A stretch of 64,000 nt of DNA from Agrococcus sp. KRD186 (GCF_017168255.1 NZ_JABFAP010000001.1:1330640-1394639); one strand, 5' to 3'; counted from the first letter of the stretch, positions 35,502 through 46,878 are shown. The notes: generated by a model not told the origin, from the sequence alone. Program-made: numbers and translations.

Positions 35502-36605
35502 ATGAGCACGAACCCCTTCACTCTAGCCGCGCTCGCCACCACCGCAGTCGACGGCCTCGAGGTCGTCGGCGCGACGGAGGACGGCTCCGACGAGCATCGC
35601 TCACTGGTCGCGGCGCGCCTCGCCGACGGCGAGACGGTGCAGGTGGTGCTGCCCCGCTCGGTCACCGCGCTGCGCACCGCGAAGGAGCACGCCTCCGCGC
35701 TCAGCGCCCTCACCCTCGCGACCCGCTCGCGGCTGCCGTTCGAGGTGCCCTCGGTGCTGGGCACGACCGAGGCTGGCAAGTCGACGCTGTTCGTGCTCAC
35801 CCGACTCGGCGGCACGACCATGCGGCTCGCCGACATCTCGCCGGCGAAGCCCGGCTTGGCCGTGAGCGTCGGCCAGGCGATCGCCGCGGTCCACGAGCTC
35901 CCGACCTCCGTCGCGGCAGACGCGGGTCTGGCCAGCGAGAGCGCGGCGTCGCTGCGCGCGCGGCTGCTCGAGACCTTCGACCGCGCTGCTGCCACCGGAT
36001 CGGTGCCGACGGCGCTGCTGCATCGCTGGGAGACGGCACTCGGCGACGACCGGCTCTGGCAGTTCAAGCCGACGCTCGTGCACGGCGACCTGCAGGCGCC
36101 CGCCTTCCGGGTGGAGGGCCCTCGCGTGGTCGGGCTCGACGGCTGGCACGGGCTCTCGATCGGCGATCCCGCCCGCGACCTGGCGTTCCTGCTCGGCTCG
36201 AGCGAGTTCGGCAGCGTCGACGAGGCCTTCGAGGCGCACGCCGCCGCGCGCGGCATCGGCGACCGCCAGGTGCGGCAGCGGGCGATGCTGCACGCAGAGC
36301 TCGACATCGCGCGCTGGCTGCTGCACGGCGCCGAGCGGGACGACGCATCGATCGTCGAGGACGCCAAGGGCATGCTCGCCGGCCTGGTCGCGCGGGTGGA
36401 CAGCGATCAGGGCGCCGCGATCGCGCCGGAGCGGCTCGAGACGATGGATCTCACGGGGGTGCAGGAGTACCTGGGCGGGGCGGTCGTCTCGGCGCCCGCC
36501 GAGCAGCCGACGGAGGTCGTCGAGAACCCGGTGGCGCGCGACGCCGATGCCGCCGGCGCCGACGACGAGACCGGCCGCATCGACGACGCCTCAGCCGAGC
36601 GCTGA
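35502..36605 (+). CDS. APH-like phosphotransferase, degenerate catalytic loop
   Basis: The 367-residue protein has the aminoglycoside-phosphotransferase/kinase-like fold. The catalytic loop reads LVHGDLQAPAF and the metal-binding region GLDGWHGLSIGDPARDLAFLLG. The Asn expected at position 8 of HGDxxxxN is Ala, so kinase activity is doubtful. The last ~60 residues are acidic and unstructured. TAGCCT lies 7 nt upstream of the ATG, a leaderless pattern. It is convergent with adnB, overlapping it by 15 nt. Confidence 0.78.
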   Translation: MSTNPFTLAALATTAVDGLEVVGATEDGSDEHRSLVAARLADGETVQVVLPRSVTALRTAKEHASALSALTLATRSRLPFEVPSVLGTTEAGKSTLFVLTRLGGTTMRLADISPAKPGLAVSVGQAIAAVHELPTSVAADAGLASESAASLRARLLETFDRAAATGSVPTALLHRWETALGDDRLWQFKPTLVHGDLQAPAFRVEGPRVVGLDGWHGLSIGDPARDLAFLLGSSEFGSVDEAFEAHAAARGIGDRQVRQRAMLHAELDIARWLLHGAERDDASIVEDAKGMLAGLVARVDSDQGAAIAPERLETMDLTGVQEYLGGAVVSAPAEQPTEVVENPVARDADAAGADDETGRIDDASAER

Positions 36606-39600
36606 GGCCTCCGCCACCGCCTGCTGCGCCTGCAGCCACCGGGCCTCGAGCTCGGCGAGGGACTCGATGCGCTCCGGCCTGATCGTCGTGTCGTGCTCGA
36701 CGAAGTACAGCTCGGCGTCGACCTGCTCGGGGTCGAGCCCCGCGTGCGCCGCGTAGGCCGCGCGGTACAGCGCCAGCTGCAGCTGCCGCGACTCGAGGTC
36801 GGCCGCGCCTGAGGGCAGGCGCCCGGTCTTCCAGTCGACGACGGTCGCACGGTCGCCGTCGCGGTAGACGGCGTCGATCTTGCACACCACCGTCGTGCCC
36901 GCGAGCGGCAGGTGGATCTCGATCTCGGTCTCGACGGGCTGCCTGGCGCCGTAGGGCGAGGCGAGGAACGTCTGCTTGAGCCGCTCGAGCCGCTCCGCGT
37001 CGATGCCCACGAGCTCCTCGTCGAGCGCCTCGTCGTCGACCGCGTCGCCCAGCCCCATGGCGCCGTCGCGGCGCTCCACCCAGCCGTGGAAGAGCGTGCC
37101 GAGCCTGGTGGCCGCGAACGGCTGCTGGGGCATCGGGCGCGCGATCTGCCTGGCGACCGCGACGGGGTCGGCGGCCCAGTCCTTGAATCCGGATGCGGCG
37201 ATGCGGCTGGGCAGGGTCAGTGCCGTCTGCACACGGTCGGCGAGCAGCAGCGCGATCGCGGCATCCCACGGGGTCGCCTGCGTCGGGTCGGCCGCGTCGA
37301 CGCGGGCGGCGGCGCGCTCGACCTCAGTGCGGCGCCGGCCGAGGGGGTCGACGGGCCAGGACACCACTGCGGAGCCGCCCGCTCGCGGATTGCCGTCCTC
37401 CTTCGAGGCCGGCTCGAGCAGCTCGACGCCCATCGACTCGGCGGCGAGCTCGAGCAAGCGGGTCGGCTTCGCCGGCGTCGTGCCGGTGCCGTACCACTGG
37501 GCGCCCGAGAGCCAGAGCGCGCGGCGCGCGCGGGTGACGGCGACGTAGGAGAGGCGGTCGCCCTCCGACGCACCGTGCTCGGCGAGCTGCGCGAGGAACT
37601 CCCCGCGTGCGGCCAGGTAGTCGTGGATGGTCGGCTGCTCATGCTCGAGCTGCGGCAGCATCGCCGCGTCGCCGCGCAGCGGGAACGGCAGCTTGCCCCA
37701 GTCGAGCCAGCCCCGCGAGCTGGGATCCTTCCGCGCCTGCGCGAGCCGGGGCAGCGCGACGACATCCCACTCGAGGCCCTTGGAGGCGTGCATCGTGAGC
37801 ACCTGCACGACCCCCGGTCGCGGCTCCTCCTGCGGCGCATCGGGGCCGCGCCCGCGCTCCACCGCCTCGAGGTAGGTGAGCAGCGCCTCGAGGGTGCCAT
37901 GCTCGTCCGCCGAGGCGAACGCCTGCACCTCGCGCGAGAAGGCGTCGAGCGCCGCACTCGTGCGGCCGGGGTTCGCGCCCACCTCGATGTCGAGGCGCAG
38001 CGCGCGCTCGACCGTCCGCACGTAGTCGGGCAGCGGCATTCCGGCCTGCCTGCGCAGCTCGCGCAGCAGCGTCGCCGCCTGCCGCATCCGTGCCGTGCCC
38101 TCGTCGCTCGCGCCCTCGAGCGCGGCACCCTCGGCGAGCGCGTCGAGCGCGTCGACGATCGACGACGAGGCCTCGGCGACGACCGCGGCACGATCGCGGT
38201 CGCGCTGCTCGTCGCTCAGCCCAGCGCGCGCCATGCGCTGCGCGGAGCGCTGCAGCGCCATCAGGTCGGCGACGCCGATGCGCCAGCGGCTGCCGGCCAG
38301 GAGTCGCACGAGGCTCGACCCCTCCTCCGGGCGGCCGAGCACCCGCAATGCCGCGACCAGGTCGACGACGGCGGGATCCTCGAGCAGGCCGCCGCCGCCA
38401 GTGCGCGAGACGGTCAGGCCGCGGGCGGCGAGCGCGCTGGAGAGGTCGATGGCGTGGCCGTGCGTGCGCACGAGCACCGCGGCGGTGGTGTCGCCGCCGC
38501 CTGCACCGTGCTGCCGCAGCCAGCCGGCGAGCTCGTCGGCCTCCTCGTCGACGGTGCTGCAGTGCCGGACGGCGACCTCGCCGGCGCCCGCCCCTGCGCG
38601 CGCCGAGAGCGGCTCGACCGGCACCTCGGGGCGCTTCGGCAGCTCGTCGGCGATGGCGCCCGCGAGCTGCAGGATGGCGCTGTCGTTGCGCCAGCTCGTC
38701 GACAGCGTCGCCTTCGCGGTGGCGCCGAAGTGGCGCTCGAAGAGCGCGAGGGTGCCGGCGCTGGCCCCGCGGAAGCCGTAGATGGCCTGGTTGGGGTCGC
38801 CGACGGCCATGACCGGGGTGTCGTGGAAGATCCTGCCGAGCAGCTCGAGCTGCAGCACCGAGGTGTCCTGGAACTCGTCGAGCAGCACGAAGCGGTGCCG
38901 CTCGCGCAGCTCGTCGACGGCCCCGCCGTGCGCGAGCAGCGCATCGAGGGCGAAGCGCACCTGGTCGCTGAACTGCACGACGCCAAGGCGCCGCTTCTGC
39001 TCGTCGAACGCGTCGACGAGCTCGCTGAGCGGCGCGAGCGCACCGATCCGGGAGATGTCGGCGTCGAAGTCCTGCTGCGCCTTCTGCGCAAGCGCGCGCT
39101 TGGCGGCGGGGTCCGGCGGCAGGTCGGCCTTCGCGGTGAACGCCGAGGCGTAGCCCGCCTGCCGCAGCTGCTCGGTGGAGACGTGGTGGTCACCGAGCTC
39201 GCCGGCCAGGCGCAGCACGTGCTCGGCCACCCGGGTGGCGGTGCCGATGCCCGCGAGCCGCTGATCGTCGGAGGCGCGCGCGATGCGCAGCGCCAGCAGC
39301 AGCGCAGCGGGATCGGAGAGCACCTCGGAGTCGGGGTCGCGCCCGATGAGCAGCGCCCACTCCTTGAAGAGCGTGCCGGCGAACGAGTTGTAGGTCTGCA
39401 CGACGGGCTTGCGGGTGGCGACGATCTCCTCGTCGACGAGCTTCGCGGCGGCGAGCTGCGCGAGCTCCTTGTCGAGCCGCTCTGCCAGTTCGCGCGCGGC
39501 CTTGCGCGTGAACGTCAGGCCCAGCACCTCGTCTGGCATGGCGTGCTTGTTGGCGACCAGCCAGAGCACGCGCTGCGCCATGGTGTGGGTCTTGCCGCTG

Positions 39601-39734
39601 CCGGCGCCGGCGACGACCAGCGTCGGAGCGTGCGGAGCCTGGATGACCGCGCGCTGCTCGTCCGTGGGCGGCAGCGGCCGCTCGCCCTTCGCGGCGGCGA
39701 GCAGCTCGGCGAGCTCGTCGGGGCTGTACGTCAT
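36591..39734 (-). CDS. adnB: AdnB-like ATP-dependent helicase-nuclease subunit
   Basis: The 1047-residue SF1 helicase has Walker A GAGSGKT (43-49), Walker B VLLDEFQDTS, further helicase motifs (STSWRND, TMHASKGLEWDVVALP, YVAVTRARRAL) and a C-terminal RecB-like nuclease domain (AVYRDGDRATVVDWKTG). With AdnA it should form the AdnAB complex that resects double-strand breaks, the actinobacterial counterpart of RecBCD/AddAB. The ATG overlaps the adnA stop by 4 nt. Length and domain order fit AdnB. Confidence 0.92.
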   Translation of the reverse strand: MTYSPDELAELLAAAKGERPLPPTDEQRAVIQAPHAPTLVVAGAGSGKTHTMAQRVLWLVANKHAMPDEVLGLTFTRKAARELAERLDKELAQLAAAKLVDEEIVATRKPVVQTYNSFAGTLFKEWALLIGRDPDSEVLSDPAALLLALRIARASDDQRLAGIGTATRVAEHVLRLAGELGDHHVSTEQLRQAGYASAFTAKADLPPDPAAKRALAQKAQQDFDADISRIGALAPLSELVDAFDEQKRRLGVVQFSDQVRFALDALLAHGGAVDELRERHRFVLLDEFQDTSVLQLELLGRIFHDTPVMAVGDPNQAIYGFRGASAGTLALFERHFGATAKATLSTSWRNDSAILQLAGAIADELPKRPEVPVEPLSARAGAGAGEVAVRHCSTVDEEADELAGWLRQHGAGGGDTTAAVLVRTHGHAIDLSSALAARGLTVSRTGGGGLLEDPAVVDLVAALRVLGRPEEGSSLVRLLAGSRWRIGVADLMALQRSAQRMARAGLSDEQRDRDRAAVVAEASSSIVDALDALAEGAALEGASDEGTARMRQAATLLRELRRQAGMPLPDYVRTVERALRLDIEVGANPGRTSAALDAFSREVQAFASADEHGTLEALLTYLEAVERGRGPDAPQEEPRPGVVQVLTMHASKGLEWDVVALPRLAQARKDPSSRGWLDWGKLPFPLRGDAAMLPQLEHEQPTIHDYLAARGEFLAQLAEHGASEGDRLSYVAVTRARRALWLSGAQWYGTGTTPAKPTRLLELAAESMGVELLEPASKEDGNPRAGGSAVVSWPVDPLGRRRTEVERAAARVDAADPTQATPWDAAIALLLADRVQTALTLPSRIAASGFKDWAADPVAVARQIARPMPQQPFAATRLGTLFHGWVERRDGAMGLGDAVDDEALDEELVGIDAERLERLKQTFLASPYGARQPVETEIEIHLPLAGTTVVCKIDAVYRDGDRATVVDWKTGRLPSGAADLESRQLQLALYRAAYAAHAGLDPEQVDAELYFVEHDTTIRPERIESLAELEARWLQAQQAVAEASALG

Positions 39735-42700
39735 TCGGTGACCTCCGGGAGGACGTGGATGGAGCACTGACCGAAGGAGAAGTCGTCGTAGCAGTGCTCG
39801 GCCGGCGACGCCGAGAAGGCTGCACCGCCCATGGTCTCGATCGCCGCGCGCAGGTGCTCGGCGAAGTGCTCGCGCACGGCCTCGAACTCAGGCGTCTCGA
39901 CGACCTTCTTGACGGTGCCGACCCGCGGCATGAAGAGCCGCGCCTCGGTCTTCGACTCGGCGGGCACGCCCTCGATCGCGCCGAGCGAGACCGCGAACTG
40001 GTAGGCCCGCAGCTGCAGGTTGCCGAGCTCGGCATGGTTCTCGGGCTTCTTCTTGCCGGTCTTCAGGTCGACGACCCGCACGGTGCCGTCGGCGCCGTGC
40101 TCGAGCCAGTCGATCGAGCCCTTGAGCTGGCTGCCGTCGTCGAACGCGACCGTGAAGCGTGCCTCGTGCTCGCCCGCATCGACCCGCCAGCGCTCGCCGC
40201 GCAGCCGCTGGAAGTAGTCGGCGATCTGCGCTGCGACCGGCGGGATGTCGGCGCGCTGCGCCGCGGCCTCCCAGGTCGACTCGTGCACCAGCTCGCCGAC
40301 TCGAGCATCGATCGCGGCCTCGAGGGCAGCGGCATCGGTCGGGTCGGCCGTCTCGACCGCCTCGTGCACGATCGTGCCGAAGCCCGCTGCGCGGTTGGAG
40401 GTCGATCCCGCGAGCCGGTCGATGACCCAGGCGACCTGGCACTCGTCGAGCTTCTGCAGCGAGGACGGCGAGGCGACGACGGCGTCGTCGAGGTCGAGCC
40501 GCGCCTCGGTGCTCACCGGAGCGAGGCCCGCCCAATCCGAGGTCGCGGCGCCCGGCACGCCCTCGGCGGCGAGCCGCTGCAGCGCCGCGGCCGCCGCCTC
40601 GTCGTCGCGCTCGACCACGCGCCTGCGCAGGTGCGCCGCGAGCGAGCGCAGCGAGTGCCAGGCCTCGGCGTGCGGCGGCACCCGCGTCGCGCCGGCGGTG
40701 AACGGCGAGGGCTGCTCGTCGTCGCTCTCGACGGCCGCGAGCACGACGGTCGTGCGCGCGGTCGACACGGCCTTCGCGAACGTGCGCAGCTCGTCGTGCA
40801 GCACGGCGGTGCGCGCATCGTCGGTGCTGTCGCCGTCGAGCCGGTTGGCACCGAGCAGCGAGCCGCGCGGTCGCAGGTTGGGCCAGACGCCCTCCTGCAG
40901 GCCGGCGACGACGACCGTGTCGAGCTCGCGCCCGACGAACTGACCGGGCGTGCCGATCGCGACCCTGGCGCCCTCGGTGCGCGCCGCGAGCGAGTCGTCA
41001 TCGACGCTGGAGGCGAGCCAGGCGTCGACGAAGCCGGCGGTGTCGATATCGGGCCGGCGCTCGATGAGTCGCGCGACCTGGTCGAAGAGCGCCACGACGG
41101 CGTCGAGCCGCCGGTTCGCGAGCGCGCGCTCGACGCTGCCGCCCTCGAGCGCGGCGCGCTGCCAGGTGTCGGCGACGCCGGCGGCGGCCCACGCCGCCCA
41201 CAGCACCTGATCAGCCGACGCGGGCGCCGCTGCCTCGACGAGCGAGCGGGCCTCGCGCAGCATCGTCGCGAGACGGCGGGCCGCAGAGGCGCCGGCGCGC
41301 GCCCCGCGCAGCTCGGCGAGGTCGTCGGGTCGTTCGATGGCCGCCCGGACGAGCTCGGCACCGGGCACGTGCACCTCGCCCCCGCCGGCGATGATGCGGT
41401 GCCGCAGCGCCCGCTTGAGGCGGCGCACCGCCAGCGCGTCGAGCCCCAGCAGGTCGCTGCGCAGCAGCTGCTCGGCGAGCTCGCCGGTCAGCGGCACCCG
41501 CCCGGTCGCGAGCGCGAGCACCTGCACGAGCGCCTCGACCACCGGCGCCTCGCGCAGCCGCGTTGGACCGCCGGAGGCGATGGGGACGTCGAGGGCCGAG
41601 AGCATCGAGGCCAGCTCGGCAGCCGCGCGGCCGGTGCGCATGATGACGCCGATCGCGTCGTGCGGGACGCCGGCCAGCCGCCGATCGTGGATGACCCGCG
41701 CGATCTGCCGCGCCTGCTCCTCGAGCGAGTCGGCCACGCGCAGCTCGACGACGCCCTGCACCGCCGGGGAAGGCCCGGCGACACGGTGGTCGCTCGCGCC
41801 CGCCGCGCCGATCCCCTCCGCGAGCTTCGCCGCGAATGCGCGGATGCCGGCGCCGTGGCGGTGGTCGCGCTGCAGCACCAGCCGATGGCCGGCGCGGTCG
41901 GCGAAGCCCAGCCGCGCGGGCAGCTTCGCGAGCAGCGCCGGGTCGGCACCGCGGAAGCCGCCCGTGGTGGTGTCGGGATCGCCGAACGCGATCACGGCCG
42001 CGCCGCGCCGCCGCAGCGCCTCCAGCAGCACGACGGCGCCCTCGGTGAGCTCCTGCGCATCGTCGACCAGCACGAGCGCGGGCACCGGAACGTCGGTCGT
42101 GGCGATCCTCGTGGCCGCCGTGCGCAGCAGCGAGGCGGCGGTGACCGCGTCTGCGCCGCGCCGCTCGAGCCGCTGCAGCCGTTCGAACTCCGCCGTGAAG
42201 GTCGCTGCCGCCACCCACTCGGGAACGTCGCGCTCCCTGCCCCGCTGCGCCAGCGCATCCGCCCCGATCCCCCGCTCGGCGGCGGCGGCCATCAGCTCGC
42301 GCAGCTCGGCGCGGAAGCCAGGCTGCTCGCGCACCTCCGGGCCCAGGTGCTCGGGCCAGTCGGGGCCGGCGGCGAGGCCCGTCGCAGCATCGTCGGCGTG
42401 GCCGGCGAGCATGGCGGCGATGATGCGATCCTGCTCGGCGCCCGAGAGCAGCTGCGGGGCCGGGCGGCCCTCCGCGAGTGCGGCTTCGGTCAGCACGGCG
42501 TGGGCGAACGACGGCATCGAGCGCGCGAGCGGGCCGGGGGTGACGAGCGCCGTGCGGGCCGCCAGCCGGTCGCGCAGCGAGGTGGCCGCCTGCCGCGAGC
42601 CCGCCACCACCAGCAGCTCGGCGGGCCCGAGGCGATCGGTGCGCCGCTGGTCGAGGCGGTCGGCGGCCAGCTCGACCAGCGTGGTGGTCTTGCCGGAGCC

Positions 42701-42826
42701 CGCGACACCGAGCACGATGGCGGATGCGTCGGCAGGCAGTGCGAGCACGGCGCGCTGGGAGGCGTCGAGGGTCGGCGGCTGGTGGGTCGCAGCGGGTTCG
42801 ACAGGCACAGCGGGTTCGGCAAGCAC
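39731..42826 (-). CDS. adnA: AdnA-like helicase-nuclease subunit
   Basis: The 1031-residue protein has Walker A GVAGSGKT (40-47), a divergent Walker B (VLVDDAQELTEG instead of DEFQD), weak later helicase motifs and a C-terminal nuclease domain (DGTVRVVDLKTGKKK). In M. tuberculosis AdnA is the weaker motor, which fits the altered Walker B. The GTG start at 42826 is chosen because TACCGT (42838 down to 42833) lies 6 nt upstream. Coupled to adnB by ATGA. Confidence 0.9.
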   Translation of the reverse strand: MLAEPAVPVEPAATHQPPTLDASQRAVLALPADASAIVLGVAGSGKTTTLVELAADRLDQRRTDRLGPAELLVVAGSRQAATSLRDRLAARTALVTPGPLARSMPSFAHAVLTEAALAEGRPAPQLLSGAEQDRIIAAMLAGHADDAATGLAAGPDWPEHLGPEVREQPGFRAELRELMAAAAERGIGADALAQRGRERDVPEWVAAATFTAEFERLQRLERRGADAVTAASLLRTAATRIATTDVPVPALVLVDDAQELTEGAVVLLEALRRRGAAVIAFGDPDTTTGGFRGADPALLAKLPARLGFADRAGHRLVLQRDHRHGAGIRAFAAKLAEGIGAAGASDHRVAGPSPAVQGVVELRVADSLEEQARQIARVIHDRRLAGVPHDAIGVIMRTGRAAAELASMLSALDVPIASGGPTRLREAPVVEALVQVLALATGRVPLTGELAEQLLRSDLLGLDALAVRRLKRALRHRIIAGGGEVHVPGAELVRAAIERPDDLAELRGARAGASAARRLATMLREARSLVEAAAPASADQVLWAAWAAAGVADTWQRAALEGGSVERALANRRLDAVVALFDQVARLIERRPDIDTAGFVDAWLASSVDDDSLAARTEGARVAIGTPGQFVGRELDTVVVAGLQEGVWPNLRPRGSLLGANRLDGDSTDDARTAVLHDELRTFAKAVSTARTTVVLAAVESDDEQPSPFTAGATRVPPHAEAWHSLRSLAAHLRRRVVERDDEAAAAALQRLAAEGVPGAATSDWAGLAPVSTEARLDLDDAVVASPSSLQKLDECQVAWVIDRLAGSTSNRAAGFGTIVHEAVETADPTDAAALEAAIDARVGELVHESTWEAAAQRADIPPVAAQIADYFQRLRGERWRVDAGEHEARFTVAFDDGSQLKGSIDWLEHGADGTVRVVDLKTGKKKPENHAELGNLQLRAYQFAVSLGAIEGVPAESKTEARLFMPRVGTVKKVVETPEFEAVREHFAEHLRAAIETMGGAAFSASPAEHCYDDFSFGQCSIHVLPEVTE

Positions 42827-42938
42827 AGCGCCACGGTATCGACGGCCGCCGACACCGGGCGCGCGGCCCTCCGGCCTCGGTGTTCGCCGGGCGCGGACGC
42901 GGCATGCGGCGGCGCGGCGATCGCCTATCCTCAGGAGC

Positions 42939-43157
42939 ATGGACATCCGCATCGGCATCAAGGACTCTGCGCGAGAGATCGCGTTCGACTCGGCTCAGAC
43001 CGCCAAGGAGGTCGAAGAGCTCGTGGTGGCGGCGCTCGAGTCGGGCCACCTGACGCTCGACGATGCCAAGGGCCGCCGCTACATCGTGCCCAGCACCGGC
43101 ATCGCCTACGTCGAGATCGGCAGCGAGTCGACTCGCAAGATCGGGTTCGTCGCCTGA
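42939..43157 (+). CDS. DUF3107 family protein
   Basis: The 72-residue protein (MDIRIGIKDSAREIAFDS...) matches DUF3107, a small actinobacterial family without known function. TATCCT (42926-42931) is 7 nt before the ATG, with AGGAG embedded. The stop shares one base with the next gene's ATG. Position next to adnA and a ferritin-fold gene matches the mycobacterial order I recall (Rv3208A near Rv3210c). Confidence 0.9.
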   Translation: MDIRIGIKDSAREIAFDSAQTAKEVEELVVAALESGHLTLDDAKGRRYIVPSTGIAYVEIGSESTRKIGFVA

Positions 43158-43462
43158 TGCTGCCCATCCTGGTGCTCGTGCCGATGGTGATGGGCGCCGC
43201 GATCGGCCTGCTCGCGCGCTACCTGCTGCCGGGCCGCGAATGGGTGGGCCTGTTCCTCAATCCGCTGGCCGCTGCTGCGGCCGCCGGCCTGGTGTGGACG
43301 ATCGGCGCACTCATGGGTGCGACCACCGACAACGGCTGGCTGTGGATCCTGAGCCTGCTCGCCTCGCTGATCGTGTCGATCGTGATCCCGCGTGCGCTGC
43401 CCAACCGGCGCGCGCACGCCGACGAGCGCTACCTGACCGAGCTGCGGGCGACGAAGGCCTGA
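43157..43462 (+). CDS. small membrane protein, hypothetical
   Basis: The 101-residue protein has three hydrophobic segments (about 3-22, 30-52, 62-78) and a short basic cytosolic tail. No family is recognised. The ATG overlaps the DUF3107 stop (TGATG), so the two are co-translated. Confidence 0.75.
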   Translation: MLPILVLVPMVMGAAIGLLARYLLPGREWVGLFLNPLAAAAAAGLVWTIGALMGATTDNGWLWILSLLASLIVSIVIPRALPNRRAHADERYLTELRATKA

Positions 43463-43484
43463 TCGGCCTCGCGGCCCGCGCGGC

Positions 43485-44210
43485 TCAGGCCGTCAGGCCC
43501 AGTTCGTCCATGCGGCGGGTGTGCGAGGCGACGATGTCGTTGAACGCCGGCTCGAGCCTGGCCTGGCTCGGCACCGCGCGGCCGGTGGCATCCGGGCCGT
43601 TCACCGCCAGGTACATCTGCAGCAGCACGTCGCCGACCAGCCGTCGGCCCCAGACCGCCATGCGGTCGGAGAGGCGCGGCGTGCCCTCGATCGCCCCGAG
43701 CAGCAGCCGCACCATGTGCGGATGGGCGCTCTCGCCGCGCAGGGCGCGCAGCATGGCGTCCTGATCATCCTCCGGCAGGCCGGGCACGATCGCGACGAAG
43801 AAGTCCTCCAGCAGGCCGGACGCGACGTGGATGGCGAGCAGCTGCTCGTACCAGTCGGCGCCGTCGATCGCGCGGGTGAAGTCACGGGTGGACTCCGTGA
43901 ACGGCCGCAGTGCCGCATCCGCCTCGACGTCCTCGCCGTCCAGGATGCGCGCGAAGGCGCCTGCGCGGCTCGCGTGGATGCGCACGACCTCGGCGAGCGC
44001 GATGCGAGCCTCGAGCGATGGCGCCTGCTCGAGCACGCCGCCGGCCTTGGCGACCAGGGCGAGCTCGAGCGCGAGCGCCTGGCCGACGAAGGGCACCAGC
44101 GCGGGCCGCACGTCGGAGAGCAGCACCCTGTCGCCGAGCACCGGCGCCCGGTGCTGCCGCAGGAGCTGGCGCGTCACGTCGCGCGGCGTCCGGTCGAACC
44201 ACTTCACCAC
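43485..44210 (-). CDS. ferritin-like-fold protein
   Basis: The 241-residue all-helical protein is of the ferritin-like fold family found next to the DEAD-box helicase in actinobacteria (Rv3210c by recollection); some relatives are annotated as tRNA hydroxylases (MiaE-like). A full set of diiron ligands is not obvious to me by eye. The start GTG at 44210 has TAGACT 7 nt upstream. Confidence 0.75.
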   Translation of the reverse strand: MVKWFDRTPRDVTRQLLRQHRAPVLGDRVLLSDVRPALVPFVGQALALELALVAKAGGVLEQAPSLEARIALAEVVRIHASRAGAFARILDGEDVEADAALRPFTESTRDFTRAIDGADWYEQLLAIHVASGLLEDFFVAIVPGLPEDDQDAMLRALRGESAHPHMVRLLLGAIEGTPRLSDRMAVWGRRLVGDVLLQMYLAVNGPDATGRAVPSQARLEPAFNDIVASHTRRMDELGLTA

Positions 44211-44296
44211 GTCCAGGAGTCTAGGGGCGAGGCGGAGCCTTCCGACGCATGCCGCCGGTAGGATCGTCGGAGCATACGAACAGGCGGAACACTCCT

Positions 44297-45871
<1,575 letters not shown>

Positions 45872-45886
45872 CGTCCAGCGAGCATC

Positions 45887-45920
45887 GAACGGCCGTCCCG
45901 CAGCAGCGGGGCGGCCGTTC
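45887..45920. terminator. strong hairpin terminator after DEAD-box gene
   Basis: A 15-bp stem (GAACGGCCGTCCCGC pairing with GCGGGGCGGCCGTTC, one T-G wobble) with an AGCA loop, placed 16 nt after the helicase stop and before the convergent PHP gene. Confidence 0.88.
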
Positions 45921-45966
45921 TGCATCCCGCCCGTGCGTGCGGCCCCGCATGTGACTGGCGGCCCCC

Positions 45967-46878
45967 TCAGACCGGCAGCACGGGCGCCCAGCCGGTCGCG
46001 CGGCGCACGATCTCGGCGACCACCGCCGCATCGGTGGTGTGCTCCCCCAGCCGGTTCGGCTTCCCCGAGCCGTGGTAGTCGCTGGAGCCGGTCACCAGCA
46101 GATCGAGCCGCTCGGCATCGGCGAGCAGCCGCCGACGGTCGCGCTCGTCGTTGTCGCGGTGCCACACCTCGACCCCGTCCAAGCCGGCCGCGACCAGGTC
46201 GCCGAGCGCACCCATCCGCAGCACCGGCCTGCCCCTGCCGCCCGGGTGCGCCAGCACCGACACGCCGCCGGCATTGCGGATGATGGCGATCGCCTCCTCG
46301 GGCGCAGGGGCGCGGTGCGGCTGGTAGTAGCCGCCCTGCCAGTGCAGGATGCCCTCGAATGCCGCCGAGCGATCGGTGACGATGCCGAGCGAGACGAGCG
46401 CGTCGGCGATGTGCGGTCGGCCGATCGTCGCCCCCGGCGCCGAGTGCTGCTCGACGTGGTGCCAGGTGAGCGGGTAGTCGCGGCCGATCGCGTGCACCAT
46501 GCGCTCCGCGCGGGTGATGCGCTCGGCGCGGATGCGCTCGCGCTCGCCCATGAACGCGGCCGACTCCGGGTCGAGCAGGTAGCCGAGCACGTGCACGCTC
46601 GCCGGACCGATCTGGGAGGAGAACTCGACCCCGGGCAGCAGCGCGATGCCGCAGGCGTGCGCAGCCGCGGTCGCCTCGACCCAGCCGGAGACGGTGTCGT
46701 GGTCGGTGAGCGCGACGACGCCGAGCCCCGCGGCCACGGCGGCGCGCACGACGTCACCCGGCGCATCCGTGCCGTCGGACTCGCGCGAGTGCACGTGCAG
46801 GTCTGCCGGGCCGGCGGCAGCCCAGTCGAAGGCCGCTGGGCCCGCCTCGCCGGCACTCGCCAGACCGTCTCGCTCCAT
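45967..46878 (-). CDS. PHP-domain phosphoesterase
   Basis: The 303-residue protein has PHP metal motifs: DLHVHSRESDGT, VVALTDHDTVSGW, GVEFSS, and SDYHGSGKPNRLGEHT. It resembles the YciV/RNase AM-like or 3',5'-nucleotide phosphatase branch; the substrate is unproven. TAGGCT is 6 nt upstream of the ATG. It is divergent from the EEP-family gene. Confidence 0.9.
   Translation of the reverse strand: MERDGLASAGEAGPAAFDWAAAGPADLHVHSRESDGTDAPGDVVRAAVAAGLGVVALTDHDTVSGWVEATAAAHACGIALLPGVEFSSQIGPASVHVLGYLLDPESAAFMGERERIRAERITRAERMVHAIGRDYPLTWHHVEQHSAPGATIGRPHIADALVSLGIVTDRSAAFEGILHWQGGYYQPHRAPAPEEAIAIIRNAGGVSVLAHPGGRGRPVLRMGALGDLVAAGLDGVEVWHRDNDERDRRRLLADAERLDLLVTGSSDYHGSGKPNRLGEHTTDAAVVAEIVRRATGWAPVLPV

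Noticed and set aside
39755-43462. 1235-codon open frame on the plus strand over adnA and beyond
   Set aside because: Only the last 101 codons (from 43157) look like protein. The rest is antisense to adnA, rich in Arg/Gly/Ala/His, and reflects the lack of stops in high-GC DNA.
44249-44296. ATG at 44249 as start of the DEAD-box helicase
   Set aside because: A TAGGAT box at 44261-44266 lies downstream of it, so that codon would be outside the transcript. It remains an alternative if another promoter is used.
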